From the NCBI GenBank assembly GCA_005798335.1, contig SYJV01000467.1, forward strand, positions 1 to 37,287: 37,287 nucleotides of DNA, given 5' to 3'. A program made the position numbers and the translations under genes. The notes beneath the pieces were generated by a model. That model was not told the origin of the DNA. It ran no database searches and saw nothing but the letters and a program-made list of their open reading frames with translations. The stretch's first letter is position 1. Each line of letters starts with the position of its first letter. Positions 23,852-30,984 of the stretch are shown here, piece by piece. Source of the DNA: Planctomycetaceae bacterium (GTDB lineage Bacteria; Planctomycetota; Planctomycetia; Pirellulales; Pirellulaceae).

Positions 23852-25315
23852 TTAGACTCTACCAATCGGGTTCATCAAATCTTCCAGAGTGATCTCGTCT
23901 ATTGAAAGTCCGACGGAGTACTGGTTGGGTTCGATGCCGTGAGGAGTGATCATCGTGAGGAAAATCGGCTTGTCGATTTTCGTTTTGGATCTAAAGACGC
24001 GGATTTTGGACTCCAATTCGGCCGCATAGGCTTTCGTGATCACGTACCGATTCAGGCTGAATTTGGCCTCGACGAGGTTGAAGCATCGATCCGCGCGCTC
24101 GATCAGCAAATCGATCTGTGCCCCAGCTTCCTTACCGGTCGACTGGTATCTCCAGGTTCCAGCACCGGTTTGTATCCCAGAGATCCCAAGCGACCGTTTA
24201 ATTTGGTCCAAGTGTTTGAAACAGATATTTTCAAAGGCGTAGCCACACCAATTCTCAAAGCGTTTTCCGGTTGCGATATGCATCCAGCGAACGTCGGAAT
24301 CCGCTCGATGCATCCATGACCAATAGAAAACTGAAAAATCGTCGATCAGTCGATAGACGGTCTCTTTAGACTTTTTATTCCATGACGCTGTCTCTTGGAC
24401 AAACCCAGACAGGACCAAATCTTCAAGCGCTTGCGTGACCCGACCGCCGCTGGTCAGTTTGGCTTTCTTGATCAGTTCATCACGTATCAATCCCTGCCAA
24501 GAAGTGGCTAAAACTTTGACGATGCTCTGGTGCATGGAATCTCGATCGAAGAGGGCTGTGAGCAACGAGTCGTATTCCTCGCGCAACATGCCGGTTGTAC
24601 GAAAGCAGAGTGAATCAATGTTCTGAGCTGCAGACTTACCCGGTCGAATATGATTGAGATAATGAGGTATCCCGCCAATCGCCAAATAGATTTGTGCCAC
24701 TTGAAAAGCGTCCAATTGAATGCCTCGCGACCGGAGAAACTCATAAGTTTCCCCTAAGCAAAAAGGCATCAGACGAAGTCGCCGTGTCAGGCGATTGTGC
24801 AATCCCCCTTTGGCGCGAATCACCCGCTGTACCATCCATGCAGCCGCAGAACCACACACGACCACGATGAGGTTCTGTCGCTGACTAGCGTACTGATCCC
24901 AGAAAGCTTCGAACGCGGCCATAAAACCCGAGCCTCTAGTTTCCATCCATGGAAACTCGTCGAAGAAAAGAACGCGTTTCGATCGGCGTTTGGACGTGTG
25001 TCGTTCCAGTGCAACACGCAATAGTTCAAAGGCTTCCAACCAACTCTTAGGCGGCAGCATGGTCAATTTCGGAAATGCGATTTTCAAGCTGGTATGGAAA
25101 TTCGTCAGTTGTCTCGCAAGATTTCCATCGTGAAGCCCAGTCGAATCGAAAACCAAATGGTCGTGAAAATGTTGGCGGATCAAAAACGTTTTACCAACCT
25201 GCCGTCGCCCATAAACGGCAATCAGCTCCGCAACAGAAGACTTGAGCGCCAAATCGAGCTCCTGGCGCTCGCCTTGGCGTCCTACTATTGACAGAGGCTC
25301 AGTCATATCGCGCAT
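23852..25315 (-). CDS. AAA ATPase of the archaeal-ATPase/DUF234 type
   Basis: From ATG 25315 the protein has 487 residues; a TTG five codons upstream (25330) lies inside a palindrome and is a less likely start. Walker A is GRRQVGKT near residue 36-43, and Walker B is VLFFDEFPWM near 120. The STAND-like ATPase core ends with a helical part, and a winged-helix segment follows around 275-320 (SGGRVTQALEDLVLSGFV). The C-terminus has a PD-(D/E)xK nuclease-like pattern: QIDLLIERADRCFNLVEAKFS, cut here to its key residues D, E and K. This two-part layout is the PF01637/DUF234 family, common in archaea and planctomycetes; its biological role is unsettled. Two palindromes cover its start (separate entry), and it has no co-transcribed neighbour. 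Confidence 0.88.
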   Translation of the reverse strand: MRDMTEPLSIVGRQGERQELDLALKSSVAELIAVYGRRQVGKTFLIRQHFHDHLVFDSTGLHDGNLARQLTNFHTSLKIAFPKLTMLPPKSWLEAFELLRVALERHTSKRRSKRVLFFDEFPWMETRGSGFMAAFEAFWDQYASQRQNLIVVVCGSAAAWMVQRVIRAKGGLHNRLTRRLRLMPFCLGETYEFLRSRGIQLDAFQVAQIYLAIGGIPHYLNHIRPGKSAAQNIDSLCFRTTGMLREEYDSLLTALFDRDSMHQSIVKVLATSWQGLIRDELIKKAKLTSGGRVTQALEDLVLSGFVQETASWNKKSKETVYRLIDDFSVFYWSWMHRADSDVRWMHIATGKRFENWCGYAFENICFKHLDQIKRSLGISGIQTGAGTWRYQSTGKEAGAQIDLLIERADRCFNLVEAKFSLNRYVITKAYAAELESKIRVFRSKTKIDKPIFLTMITPHGIEPNQYSVGLSIDEITLEDLMNPIGRV

Positions 25316-25323
25316 ACTGAAAG

Positions 25324-25411
25324 TGGCCAAATCTATTAAAAATCAAGCGATTTGGCCAATTGTAATATTTCATACTGGCCAAATCTATCCAAAAAACAAA
25401 CGATTTGGCCA
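25324..25411. promoter_or_regulatory. Two copies of a TGGCCAAATC palindrome over the ATPase start
   Basis: TGGCCAAATC (25324-25333) pairs with GATTTGGCCA (25349-25358) across 15 bases. A second copy has the same arms at 25376-25385 and 25402-25411, across 16 bases. The copies share TGGCCAAATCTAT and an A-rich loop, and an AT-rich stretch lies between them (25359-25375). Four half-sites around the likely promoter and start of one gene suggest operators for autoregulation or a recombination/replication site. Confidence 0.7.
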
Positions 25412-25483
25412 CTTTGAAACGCACGCCTTATTACGCATGGCTTCGGGAGATTGAAAGCATGGCTGCGAAAGCCACATGCTAGA
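25412..25483. other. Remainder of the ATPase/sialidase intergenic region
   Basis: Nothing with recognisable function lies here beyond the palindromes and the possible remnant, which together cover most of the 380 bp between the two genes. Confidence 0.4.
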
Positions 25484-25687
25484 TTATCGGCCAACTCGAC
25501 TCGATCGAAGAGTGAAATGAGCTCCAATAATTGGACCAGCGGAGCGACAAGCTAAGTCGACAAGCAAGTGGCCAAGGCGGCCATCGTCACGCCTAGGCAC
25601 CGCAAGCAGAAAAGTACTTGCTGCTAGGTCCTCAATGGAAAGCATCGAGGCCGGCCTGGTCAGCACGAGGCGAAAAAGATCGCTCAA
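25484..25687 (-). CDS. Possible 67-residue protein or truncated gene remnant
   Basis: The frame starts at TTG 25687, eight bases after the stop of the sialidase-like gene, on the same strand. It reads MSDLFRLVLTRPASMLSIED and then an Ala/Leu-rich stretch, ending in RSSRVGR. The beginning looks like the N-terminus of a longer protein, while the rest is Arg-rich and could be chance. There is no ribosome site other than possible coupling to the upstream stop. I do not recognise a family. Confidence 0.3.
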   Translation of the reverse strand: MSDLFRLVLTRPASMLSIEDLAASTFLLAVPRRDDGRLGHLLVDLACRSAGPIIGAHFTLRSSRVGR

Positions 25688-25695
25688 TTATGCGT

Positions 25696-27636
25696 TCAGC
25701 GTTCCGTAGCACTATACAGCGACCATACCGGAAGGCTGCGAAATCGCGATGATATTTTCCCCGACTTTTCATCGCGTACGTAATAGGTCAGCATCGCTTG
25801 CCCTCGATGAAACGTGACGCTCGTGTATGCAAACGTATGTTCGGTGCTAGTTTCAATATTCTGCTTTGTTATCCACGACTTGCCGTCATCGGTCGAGATG
25901 GCAACCGTTAAAGGCGTCCGTTTGCCGCCGTGACCTACGCCAGGTGTGAACGTATCGTTGTAGACCAGCAACAGGTCGCCGGTCGCTGGGATCCGGCGAA
26001 TCGTCGACGGGGCTTCCGGTGCGCGCACGTTCCAACTCGCCGCTTCGCTCCAAGTTTCGCCACCGTCCCCGGAGTAGCTGATCGCAATATGTCCCAACTG
26101 AGTTCGAATGATCATGGCCGCTCGACCATCACGACTTTCGAAGACCTCCGGCTCCAATGCGCCGCGCTGTGGATAGTCGATTTGCCCTTTGCCTCGACGC
26201 CACGTTTGACCTTGGTCGTCCGAAAGATAACAGAACGAGACGAAGTGATTGACACTGCCCACGTCAGCGGTCGACGCGATCGGAGCCAATAGTCGTCCGG
26301 ACGATAATCGAGCCACGCGATCGTTGTTCATCACGTGATAACCGGGATCTTGACTGACCAGTACCGGTGGCGAGAACGAACCGCCTTCGTCGTTTGAAGT
26401 GCGCAGGTGAACTTTGAGGTCGTGCATGCCATTTTTGACCAAGTAGAAAAAGCCGACAGAAGAATCCGCCAAGTCGGCTGGCCCCATTCGCCGCAAAGTA
26501 ACGGACATAACGTTATTCTTGCCCACGTTTTCTTGCAGCACTCTTGATTCACTCCAACTTCGGCCACCGTCGCGGCTGGTCTTGGCGATAATCTTCGCAT
26601 TGGCAAAGTCGGACTCGCTGCCAAAGAACTCTGTCGTGGCGTACAGCAGCGAGCCATCTTTCAGCACGATGGTGCTCCCTTCGCTGTAACGCGGATTTGC
26701 TTCCGTCGCTGGGTATACCTCTGTAGTGAATTCTACGTTCAGCGGAGCGCTATTGGATTGAGCAAGAACGAGCAGCGATTGGGCGGCTCGAATGCGCACG
26801 TCCAACGTGTTGTCGTCGAGCATTGCTTTCAAGCTGTCGGCGGCCTGCGCTAATCCCGCATGCCCGGAGAATTCGGCAGCATAAACGCGAATACCAGGAT
26901 CAGGGCTCTTCAGATTGGCCAATGTTGCGGCGATGCCGTCGCTGGCGCCGCGCAGTGCTAATGCATGATCAAAATACGCGATCACAAGTGCGTCCGTAAT
27001 GCGCTGCTTGTTTGCTCGCAGGGAATCAATATCGGCTGCATCACCAATCTGACCAAGCAACCAAGCTGCGATGCGTGCAAAGTCGGCTGACTCGTTGGAA
27101 AGTTCCTTGCGAATTCGAGCCATTGCGGCGTGGTTGCCGGATCGAGCGAGAGCCCCCGCGGCCATCAGCACTTTGGTAACATTCGAGTCGCTAGCGAAAA
27201 CTTTTCGCAGCGCTTGGCCATCGCCAATTTCAATGACCTTAAATAAACTCTCGCAGGCGTGCACGTGGCCGTGAGGGTTTTCACTATTGAGAATCTTCAG
27301 CATCGTGGTGACGTGGCTTCGATCGCCGGCACGCACCATTTCTCGGGCGAGCCCGCAGCGCCGTTGATCGTCAGTTTCCCTGGGGATGCGTGCCAAGACA
27401 TTCAATTTGACTTCTTCGCCAAGGCCAGCGAGCGTTAGCGCTTCGGCAGCGTGCATCGAAGGCCAAAACTCGTCGCTACGCAGCCCCTGCCGCAAGATGT
27501 TGAGGCATTTTTCCTTAACTGCTGGATCGAGCCGGATAGGTTCTGTCGGAATCGCTGGGATGCTAATAAAAACGATTCCAGTAAAAAACGCTACGCCGAG
27601 AACGGCTGTGGAATAGCGAGCGAATTGCTTGTACAT
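25696..27636 (-). CDS. Secreted HEAT-repeat / BNR sialidase-like protein
   Basis: The 646-residue protein starts with a signal peptide or anchor (MYKQFARYSTAVLGVAFFTG). Residues 35-300 are HEAT-like alpha-helical repeats (e.g. SDEFWPSMHAAEALTLAGLG, then VRIRAAQSLLVLAQ). Residues 305-640 are a sialidase-type six-bladed propeller with at least five Asp-boxes: SRDGGRSW, SNDEGGSF, SDDQGQTW, SGDGGETW and STDDGKSW. Catalytic residues of GH33 are not certain to me, so it may cleave another glycoside or act as a neuraminidase-like sugar-binding protein. It is exported. The start ATG 27636 follows GAGAG by six bases. It is divergent by 48 bp from a sugar-acid-type gene cluster, which suggests shared regulation. 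Confidence 0.87.
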   Translation of the reverse strand: MYKQFARYSTAVLGVAFFTGIVFISIPAIPTEPIRLDPAVKEKCLNILRQGLRSDEFWPSMHAAEALTLAGLGEEVKLNVLARIPRETDDQRRCGLAREMVRAGDRSHVTTMLKILNSENPHGHVHACESLFKVIEIGDGQALRKVFASDSNVTKVLMAAGALARSGNHAAMARIRKELSNESADFARIAAWLLGQIGDAADIDSLRANKQRITDALVIAYFDHALALRGASDGIAATLANLKSPDPGIRVYAAEFSGHAGLAQAADSLKAMLDDNTLDVRIRAAQSLLVLAQSNSAPLNVEFTTEVYPATEANPRYSEGSTIVLKDGSLLYATTEFFGSESDFANAKIIAKTSRDGGRSWSESRVLQENVGKNNVMSVTLRRMGPADLADSSVGFFYLVKNGMHDLKVHLRTSNDEGGSFSPPVLVSQDPGYHVMNNDRVARLSSGRLLAPIASTADVGSVNHFVSFCYLSDDQGQTWRRGKGQIDYPQRGALEPEVFESRDGRAAMIIRTQLGHIAISYSGDGGETWSEAASWNVRAPEAPSTIRRIPATGDLLLVYNDTFTPGVGHGGKRTPLTVAISTDDGKSWITKQNIETSTEHTFAYTSVTFHRGQAMLTYYVRDEKSGKISSRFRSLPVWSLYSATER

Positions 27637-27684
27637 TAGGATCTCTCAATCTACAAAGCTTCAGTTTCCGGGAGAGCAATAACG

Positions 27685-28833
27685 ATGGAATCTACCTTGA
27701 CACGAACCACCGCGTCAATTGTCCAGCGCGATCGATACGACGAACTTGACCAATTGCCAACTCCTGCACTGGTGATTCGCGCCCCGGTAGTTCGCACCAA
27801 TTTGAAACGCTTGGCCGACTATGCTGCCCAGCATGGCATCAGCGTGCGACCTCATACCAAAACGCACAAGTCGCTGGAGATGGGTAGGTTGCAATTGCAA
27901 TATGGAGCTCGTGGGCTGTCGGTCGCCAAAGCTGGCGAGGCCGTAGTCATGGCCGAAGCGACCGGTGATATTTTGGTCGCTTACCCTTGCCTGGACCCAG
28001 TCCGCGGTCAGATTCTCGCCAAACTTGCGCGCACTTACGATATCAAGTTAGCAGTCGATTCCGGTTATGCGGTAGAGAACTTGGCCGCCGCGGCGCGGGC
28101 TGCTGGCAGCACACTGGGTATTTTGGTCGATATGGACGTAGGTATGGGGCGCACAGGTTTGCAGACACCTCAGCTTGCGCTCGAACTGGCACAGCTAGTC
28201 GAACGCACCGACGGCGTGCGCTTGGCAGGGTTGTTCATTTACCCTGGGCACATCAAGTGCAAAATCGACCAGCAAACAGAACCGCTACGCGCCGTGAATG
28301 CAAAGGTCGAAGAAGCGCTGGCTCTGTGGGAAAAGAGTGGCTTGCGCGCCGACATCGTATCCGGAGGTTCCACGCCCACCGCGTATCAATCGCACGTGGT
28401 GCGCAAGTTGACCGAGACTCGCCCCGGAACGTATATCTACAACGATATGAATATCGTGAAAGGTGGTTACTGTACTTTGGATGATTGCGCGGCACGATTT
28501 GTTTGTACCGTGGTCAGCACCGCAGTGCCCAACCAATTTGTGATCGACGCCGGTAGCAAAACGCTTACGTCCGATCGGTGTGGCCCCGATCCCGACAGCG
28601 GTCATGGCTACGTCGTCGAATATCCGCAAGCGAAAATTAAGGCATTGACCGAAGAGCATGGACAGGTCGATGTATCGATGTGTTCTGAGCGCCCCAAACT
28701 AGGCGAACGAGTGACCGTGATACCAAATCACATTTGCCCTTGCGTCAATCTCCAGGACAACCTGTGGATTCAAGACGAATCGCAAGGGTCATTTCGGCAG
28801 TTAAACATCAGTGCCCGCGGCTTGCTTACGTAA
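27685..28833 (+). CDS. D-threonine aldolase / D-serine dehydratase-like PLP enzyme (fold type III)
   Basis: The 382-residue protein has the alanine-racemase-like barrel. The RPHTKTHK motif (55-62) carries the likely PLP lysine K59. The Zn-binding pair H349 and C351 in NHICPCVNL is typical of D-threonine aldolase and DSD1-type D-serine dehydratase. GSKTLTSDRCG and VSGGSTPT are further family motifs. Likely reactions are retro-aldol cleavage of D-threonine or 3-hydroxy-aspartate, or D-serine deamination; substrate choice cannot be decided here. ATG 27685 follows GGGAGAG, a good site. It is the first gene of a plus-strand cluster with the SDR (33 bp downstream) and the galactonate-dehydratase-like gene, so a role in degradation of hydroxy-amino or sugar acids is plausible. 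Confidence 0.92.
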   Translation: MESTLTRTTASIVQRDRYDELDQLPTPALVIRAPVVRTNLKRLADYAAQHGISVRPHTKTHKSLEMGRLQLQYGARGLSVAKAGEAVVMAEATGDILVAYPCLDPVRGQILAKLARTYDIKLAVDSGYAVENLAAAARAAGSTLGILVDMDVGMGRTGLQTPQLALELAQLVERTDGVRLAGLFIYPGHIKCKIDQQTEPLRAVNAKVEEALALWEKSGLRADIVSGGSTPTAYQSHVVRKLTETRPGTYIYNDMNIVKGGYCTLDDCAARFVCTVVSTAVPNQFVIDAGSKTLTSDRCGPDPDSGHGYVVEYPQAKIKALTEEHGQVDVSMCSERPKLGERVTVIPNHICPCVNLQDNLWIQDESQGSFRQLNISARGLLT

Positions 28834-28866
28834 CCAAACTCTCGACTTTACATCTAGGTTATCACT

Positions 28867-29655
28867 ATGTCTGAACGCACGATTCAGCAATTGTTCGATC
28901 TCACAGGCAAGGTGGCACTTATCACCGGTGGAACCGGGTTTTTGGGTTCTTCTATGTCGCGTGCGCTCGCCGAAGCGGGTGCAACAGTGGTTATTGGCAG
29001 CCGCGAACAGCAGCGCGCTATGGATGCCGCCAGCGCCTTGCCAGGAACTGCTGACCACTCGGGCATAACGATTGACCATATGGAACCCGATTCGATCGAG
29101 CATGGATTTTCGCACATCGTCCAGCGGCATGGCAAGATCGATATCCTGATCAACAACGGCAACGAGCATTGTAAGAACGACTGGACCACAGTCGAATCGG
29201 AGGAATTTACTCGACAACTTGCCAATGCTACGGGCTATTTTCTATTGGCACGAAAACTCCGTGAACACTTGGTGGCTCGCCAAGCGTCCGGCAGCGTGAT
29301 TATGCTCGGATCGATGTATGGTTCAGTTGGTTCCTATCCCGATGCCTATGCCGGAATCGTGGTTGCAAGTCCCGTCGCCTATCATGCACTCAAGGGTGGC
29401 ATATTGCATATGACGCGTCATTTGGCTGTGTACTGGGCCAAAGACGGAGTGCGCGTAAATTGCCTCAGTCCTGGCCCATTTCCGTCCGCCAAAGCCAGCT
29501 CGCAAATGGTCGAACGACTGTGCACGAAAAGCCCCATGGGGCGCATGGGCACTCCCGACGAACTCAAAGGTGCCGTCGTATTCTTAGCCTCGGATGCCAG
29601 CAGCTATGTGACTGGCCAGAATTTATTGGTCGATGGTGGCTGGACGGCTTGGTAG
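28867..29655 (+). CDS. Short-chain dehydrogenase/reductase
   Basis: The 262-residue protein is a classical SDR. The cofactor motif TGGTGFLGSS lies at 20-29, and NNG (96-98) stands in place of NNAG. The catalytic triad is S149, Y172 and K176 (AYHALKGG). PGPFPS and the C-terminal SYVTGQNLLVDGGW are typical of gluconate 5-dehydrogenase and 2-deoxy-gluconate dehydrogenase relatives. It would oxidise or reduce a sugar acid or alcohol with NAD(P) in the cytoplasm. It lies 33 bp after the PLP enzyme and 56 bp before the galactonate-dehydratase-like gene, a likely operon. ATG 28867 has weak AGGTTATCACT upstream. The substrate is unknown. Confidence 0.93.
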   Translation: MSERTIQQLFDLTGKVALITGGTGFLGSSMSRALAEAGATVVIGSREQQRAMDAASALPGTADHSGITIDHMEPDSIEHGFSHIVQRHGKIDILINNGNEHCKNDWTTVESEEFTRQLANATGYFLLARKLREHLVARQASGSVIMLGSMYGSVGSYPDAYAGIVVASPVAYHALKGGILHMTRHLAVYWAKDGVRVNCLSPGPFPSAKASSQMVERLCTKSPMGRMGTPDELKGAVVFLASDASSYVTGQNLLVDGGWTAW

Positions 29656-29711
29656 ATTGTCGGGGCAACGGCGGGGCGAATGCCGACTGGCCGATTAACA
29701 GGAGCGACGTA

Positions 29712-30920
29712 ATGTCCCAATTACCCATTTCGATTCCGCGGCGAGCAATGCTGGGCGGTCTCGCGGGCGTAGCGAGCGCGACCTACTTGACCGACGCGGC
29801 GATGGCGGTTCAAGACCGCCCGGTTGCCGATGTCGGCGATCGCACCAGCTCGATCCGCTTAACTAGTTTGCGAGCTACGCTGTGCCGTGATCGCGTGTTC
29901 GTCAAGCTTGGGACCAACCACGGAATATTTGGTTGGGGCGAGATTAAAGGAGTCGTGCCCAACGTTGCTGCGGCATTGGCAGAATCGATGTTCTCGTTGC
30001 TGGAAGGACAGAACCCGACCCGCATCGAACACTTGTGGCAGATGATGTACCGCGCCGAACGCAACCAGCGCGGAGGCGCGTTTATGCTGCATACGATCGC
30101 GGGCATCGACATGGCTCTGTGGGATATTGCTGGCAAACTTTGGGGCGTTCCCGTCTACCGTTTACTCGGTGGACCGACTCGCGACAAGATTCGAGTTTAC
30201 CCATCAGCTAAAGCTCTCAAAGTGGGCAACAGCCCACAACCGCAATCCAGCGATCCGGCAACGATCGATCGCATGGTGGACTCCGTGCGCGCGGCTCGCG
30301 AGAAAGTTGGCCGAGATGGATCGGTTATGTTCGATGCCCACAGCGCGCTGCCGCCGGCAACGTTAATTCAGTTTGCGTCGGCTGTTCAGCCCTATGAACT
30401 GCTGTTTCTGGAGGAACCTGCCGTTCCTGGCAACATTGAAACCTTCAAACGCATCAAAGAGCAAGTGCGAATTCCCTTGGCCTGCGGCGAACGAGATCGA
30501 ACGATTTGGGGAATCTTGCCATACTTGGCAGAGAACGCCGTCGATATCGTTCAGCCAGACTGTGGCTACACAGGAGGCATTACTCAGATGAAAAAAATTG
30601 CAGCGCTTGCCGAAGCCTACTATGTCCCCTTGGCACCGCACTGCACTCAATCGTACTTAGGGATGACGGCCAGCTTTCATGTATCGGCAGCGGTCCCATT
30701 GTTCTTAATTCACGAAGCGTACGATGACGAATTATGGCGCAAAGTCATTCGTCCACATTGGACCAAAACCGCGGACGGCTTCGTTTCATTGCCAGAAGGA
30801 AACGGATTGTGCCTCGACGTCGATGAAACGGCACTAGAATCAGTTGCCGCCGATCCAAACTATAAATATCGCTGGCGCGGACCGCACTTGAATCCCGATG
30901 GATCGATTGCGGATTACTAG
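29712..30920 (+). CDS. Tat-exported D-galactonate-dehydratase-like enolase-superfamily enzyme
   Basis: From ATG 29712 (AGGAG upstream) the protein has 402 residues. It begins with a twin-arginine-type signal, SIPRRAMLGGLAGVASA, ending near AMA (residue 32). The barrel carries metal ligands D208, E234 and E260, and catalytic H210 and H310. Their spacing (2, 26, 26 and 50 residues) equals that of E. coli D-galactonate dehydratase (D183, H185, E209, E235, H285), so a related dehydration of a sugar acid is likely. The longer frame starting at 29460 overlaps the SDR and is not used. It is third in the PLP enzyme/SDR/dehydratase cluster. Export of a normally cytoplasmic enzyme is unusual, though common in planctomycete paralogues. 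The exact substrate remains open. Confidence 0.9.
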   Translation: MSQLPISIPRRAMLGGLAGVASATYLTDAAMAVQDRPVADVGDRTSSIRLTSLRATLCRDRVFVKLGTNHGIFGWGEIKGVVPNVAAALAESMFSLLEGQNPTRIEHLWQMMYRAERNQRGGAFMLHTIAGIDMALWDIAGKLWGVPVYRLLGGPTRDKIRVYPSAKALKVGNSPQPQSSDPATIDRMVDSVRAAREKVGRDGSVMFDAHSALPPATLIQFASAVQPYELLFLEEPAVPGNIETFKRIKEQVRIPLACGERDRTIWGILPYLAENAVDIVQPDCGYTGGITQMKKIAALAEAYYVPLAPHCTQSYLGMTASFHVSAAVPLFLIHEAYDDELWRKVIRPHWTKTADGFVSLPEGNGLCLDVDETALESVAADPNYKYRWRGPHLNPDGSIADY

Positions 30921-30984
30921 TGGATATGGACATACGGCGACAGTTATTGATCATACGCTAATCGATGTGGATTGCTCGGCGCAA

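Noticed and set aside
23852-25330. Toxin-antitoxin or defence island around the ATPase gene
   Set aside because: No partner gene, restriction enzyme, or other defence gene is adjacent; the family alone is not sufficient evidence.
29460-29711. N-terminal extension of the dehydratase gene by 84 codons
   Set aside because: It overlaps the end of the SDR in another frame, and the ATG at 29712 has AGGAG and a Tat signal.
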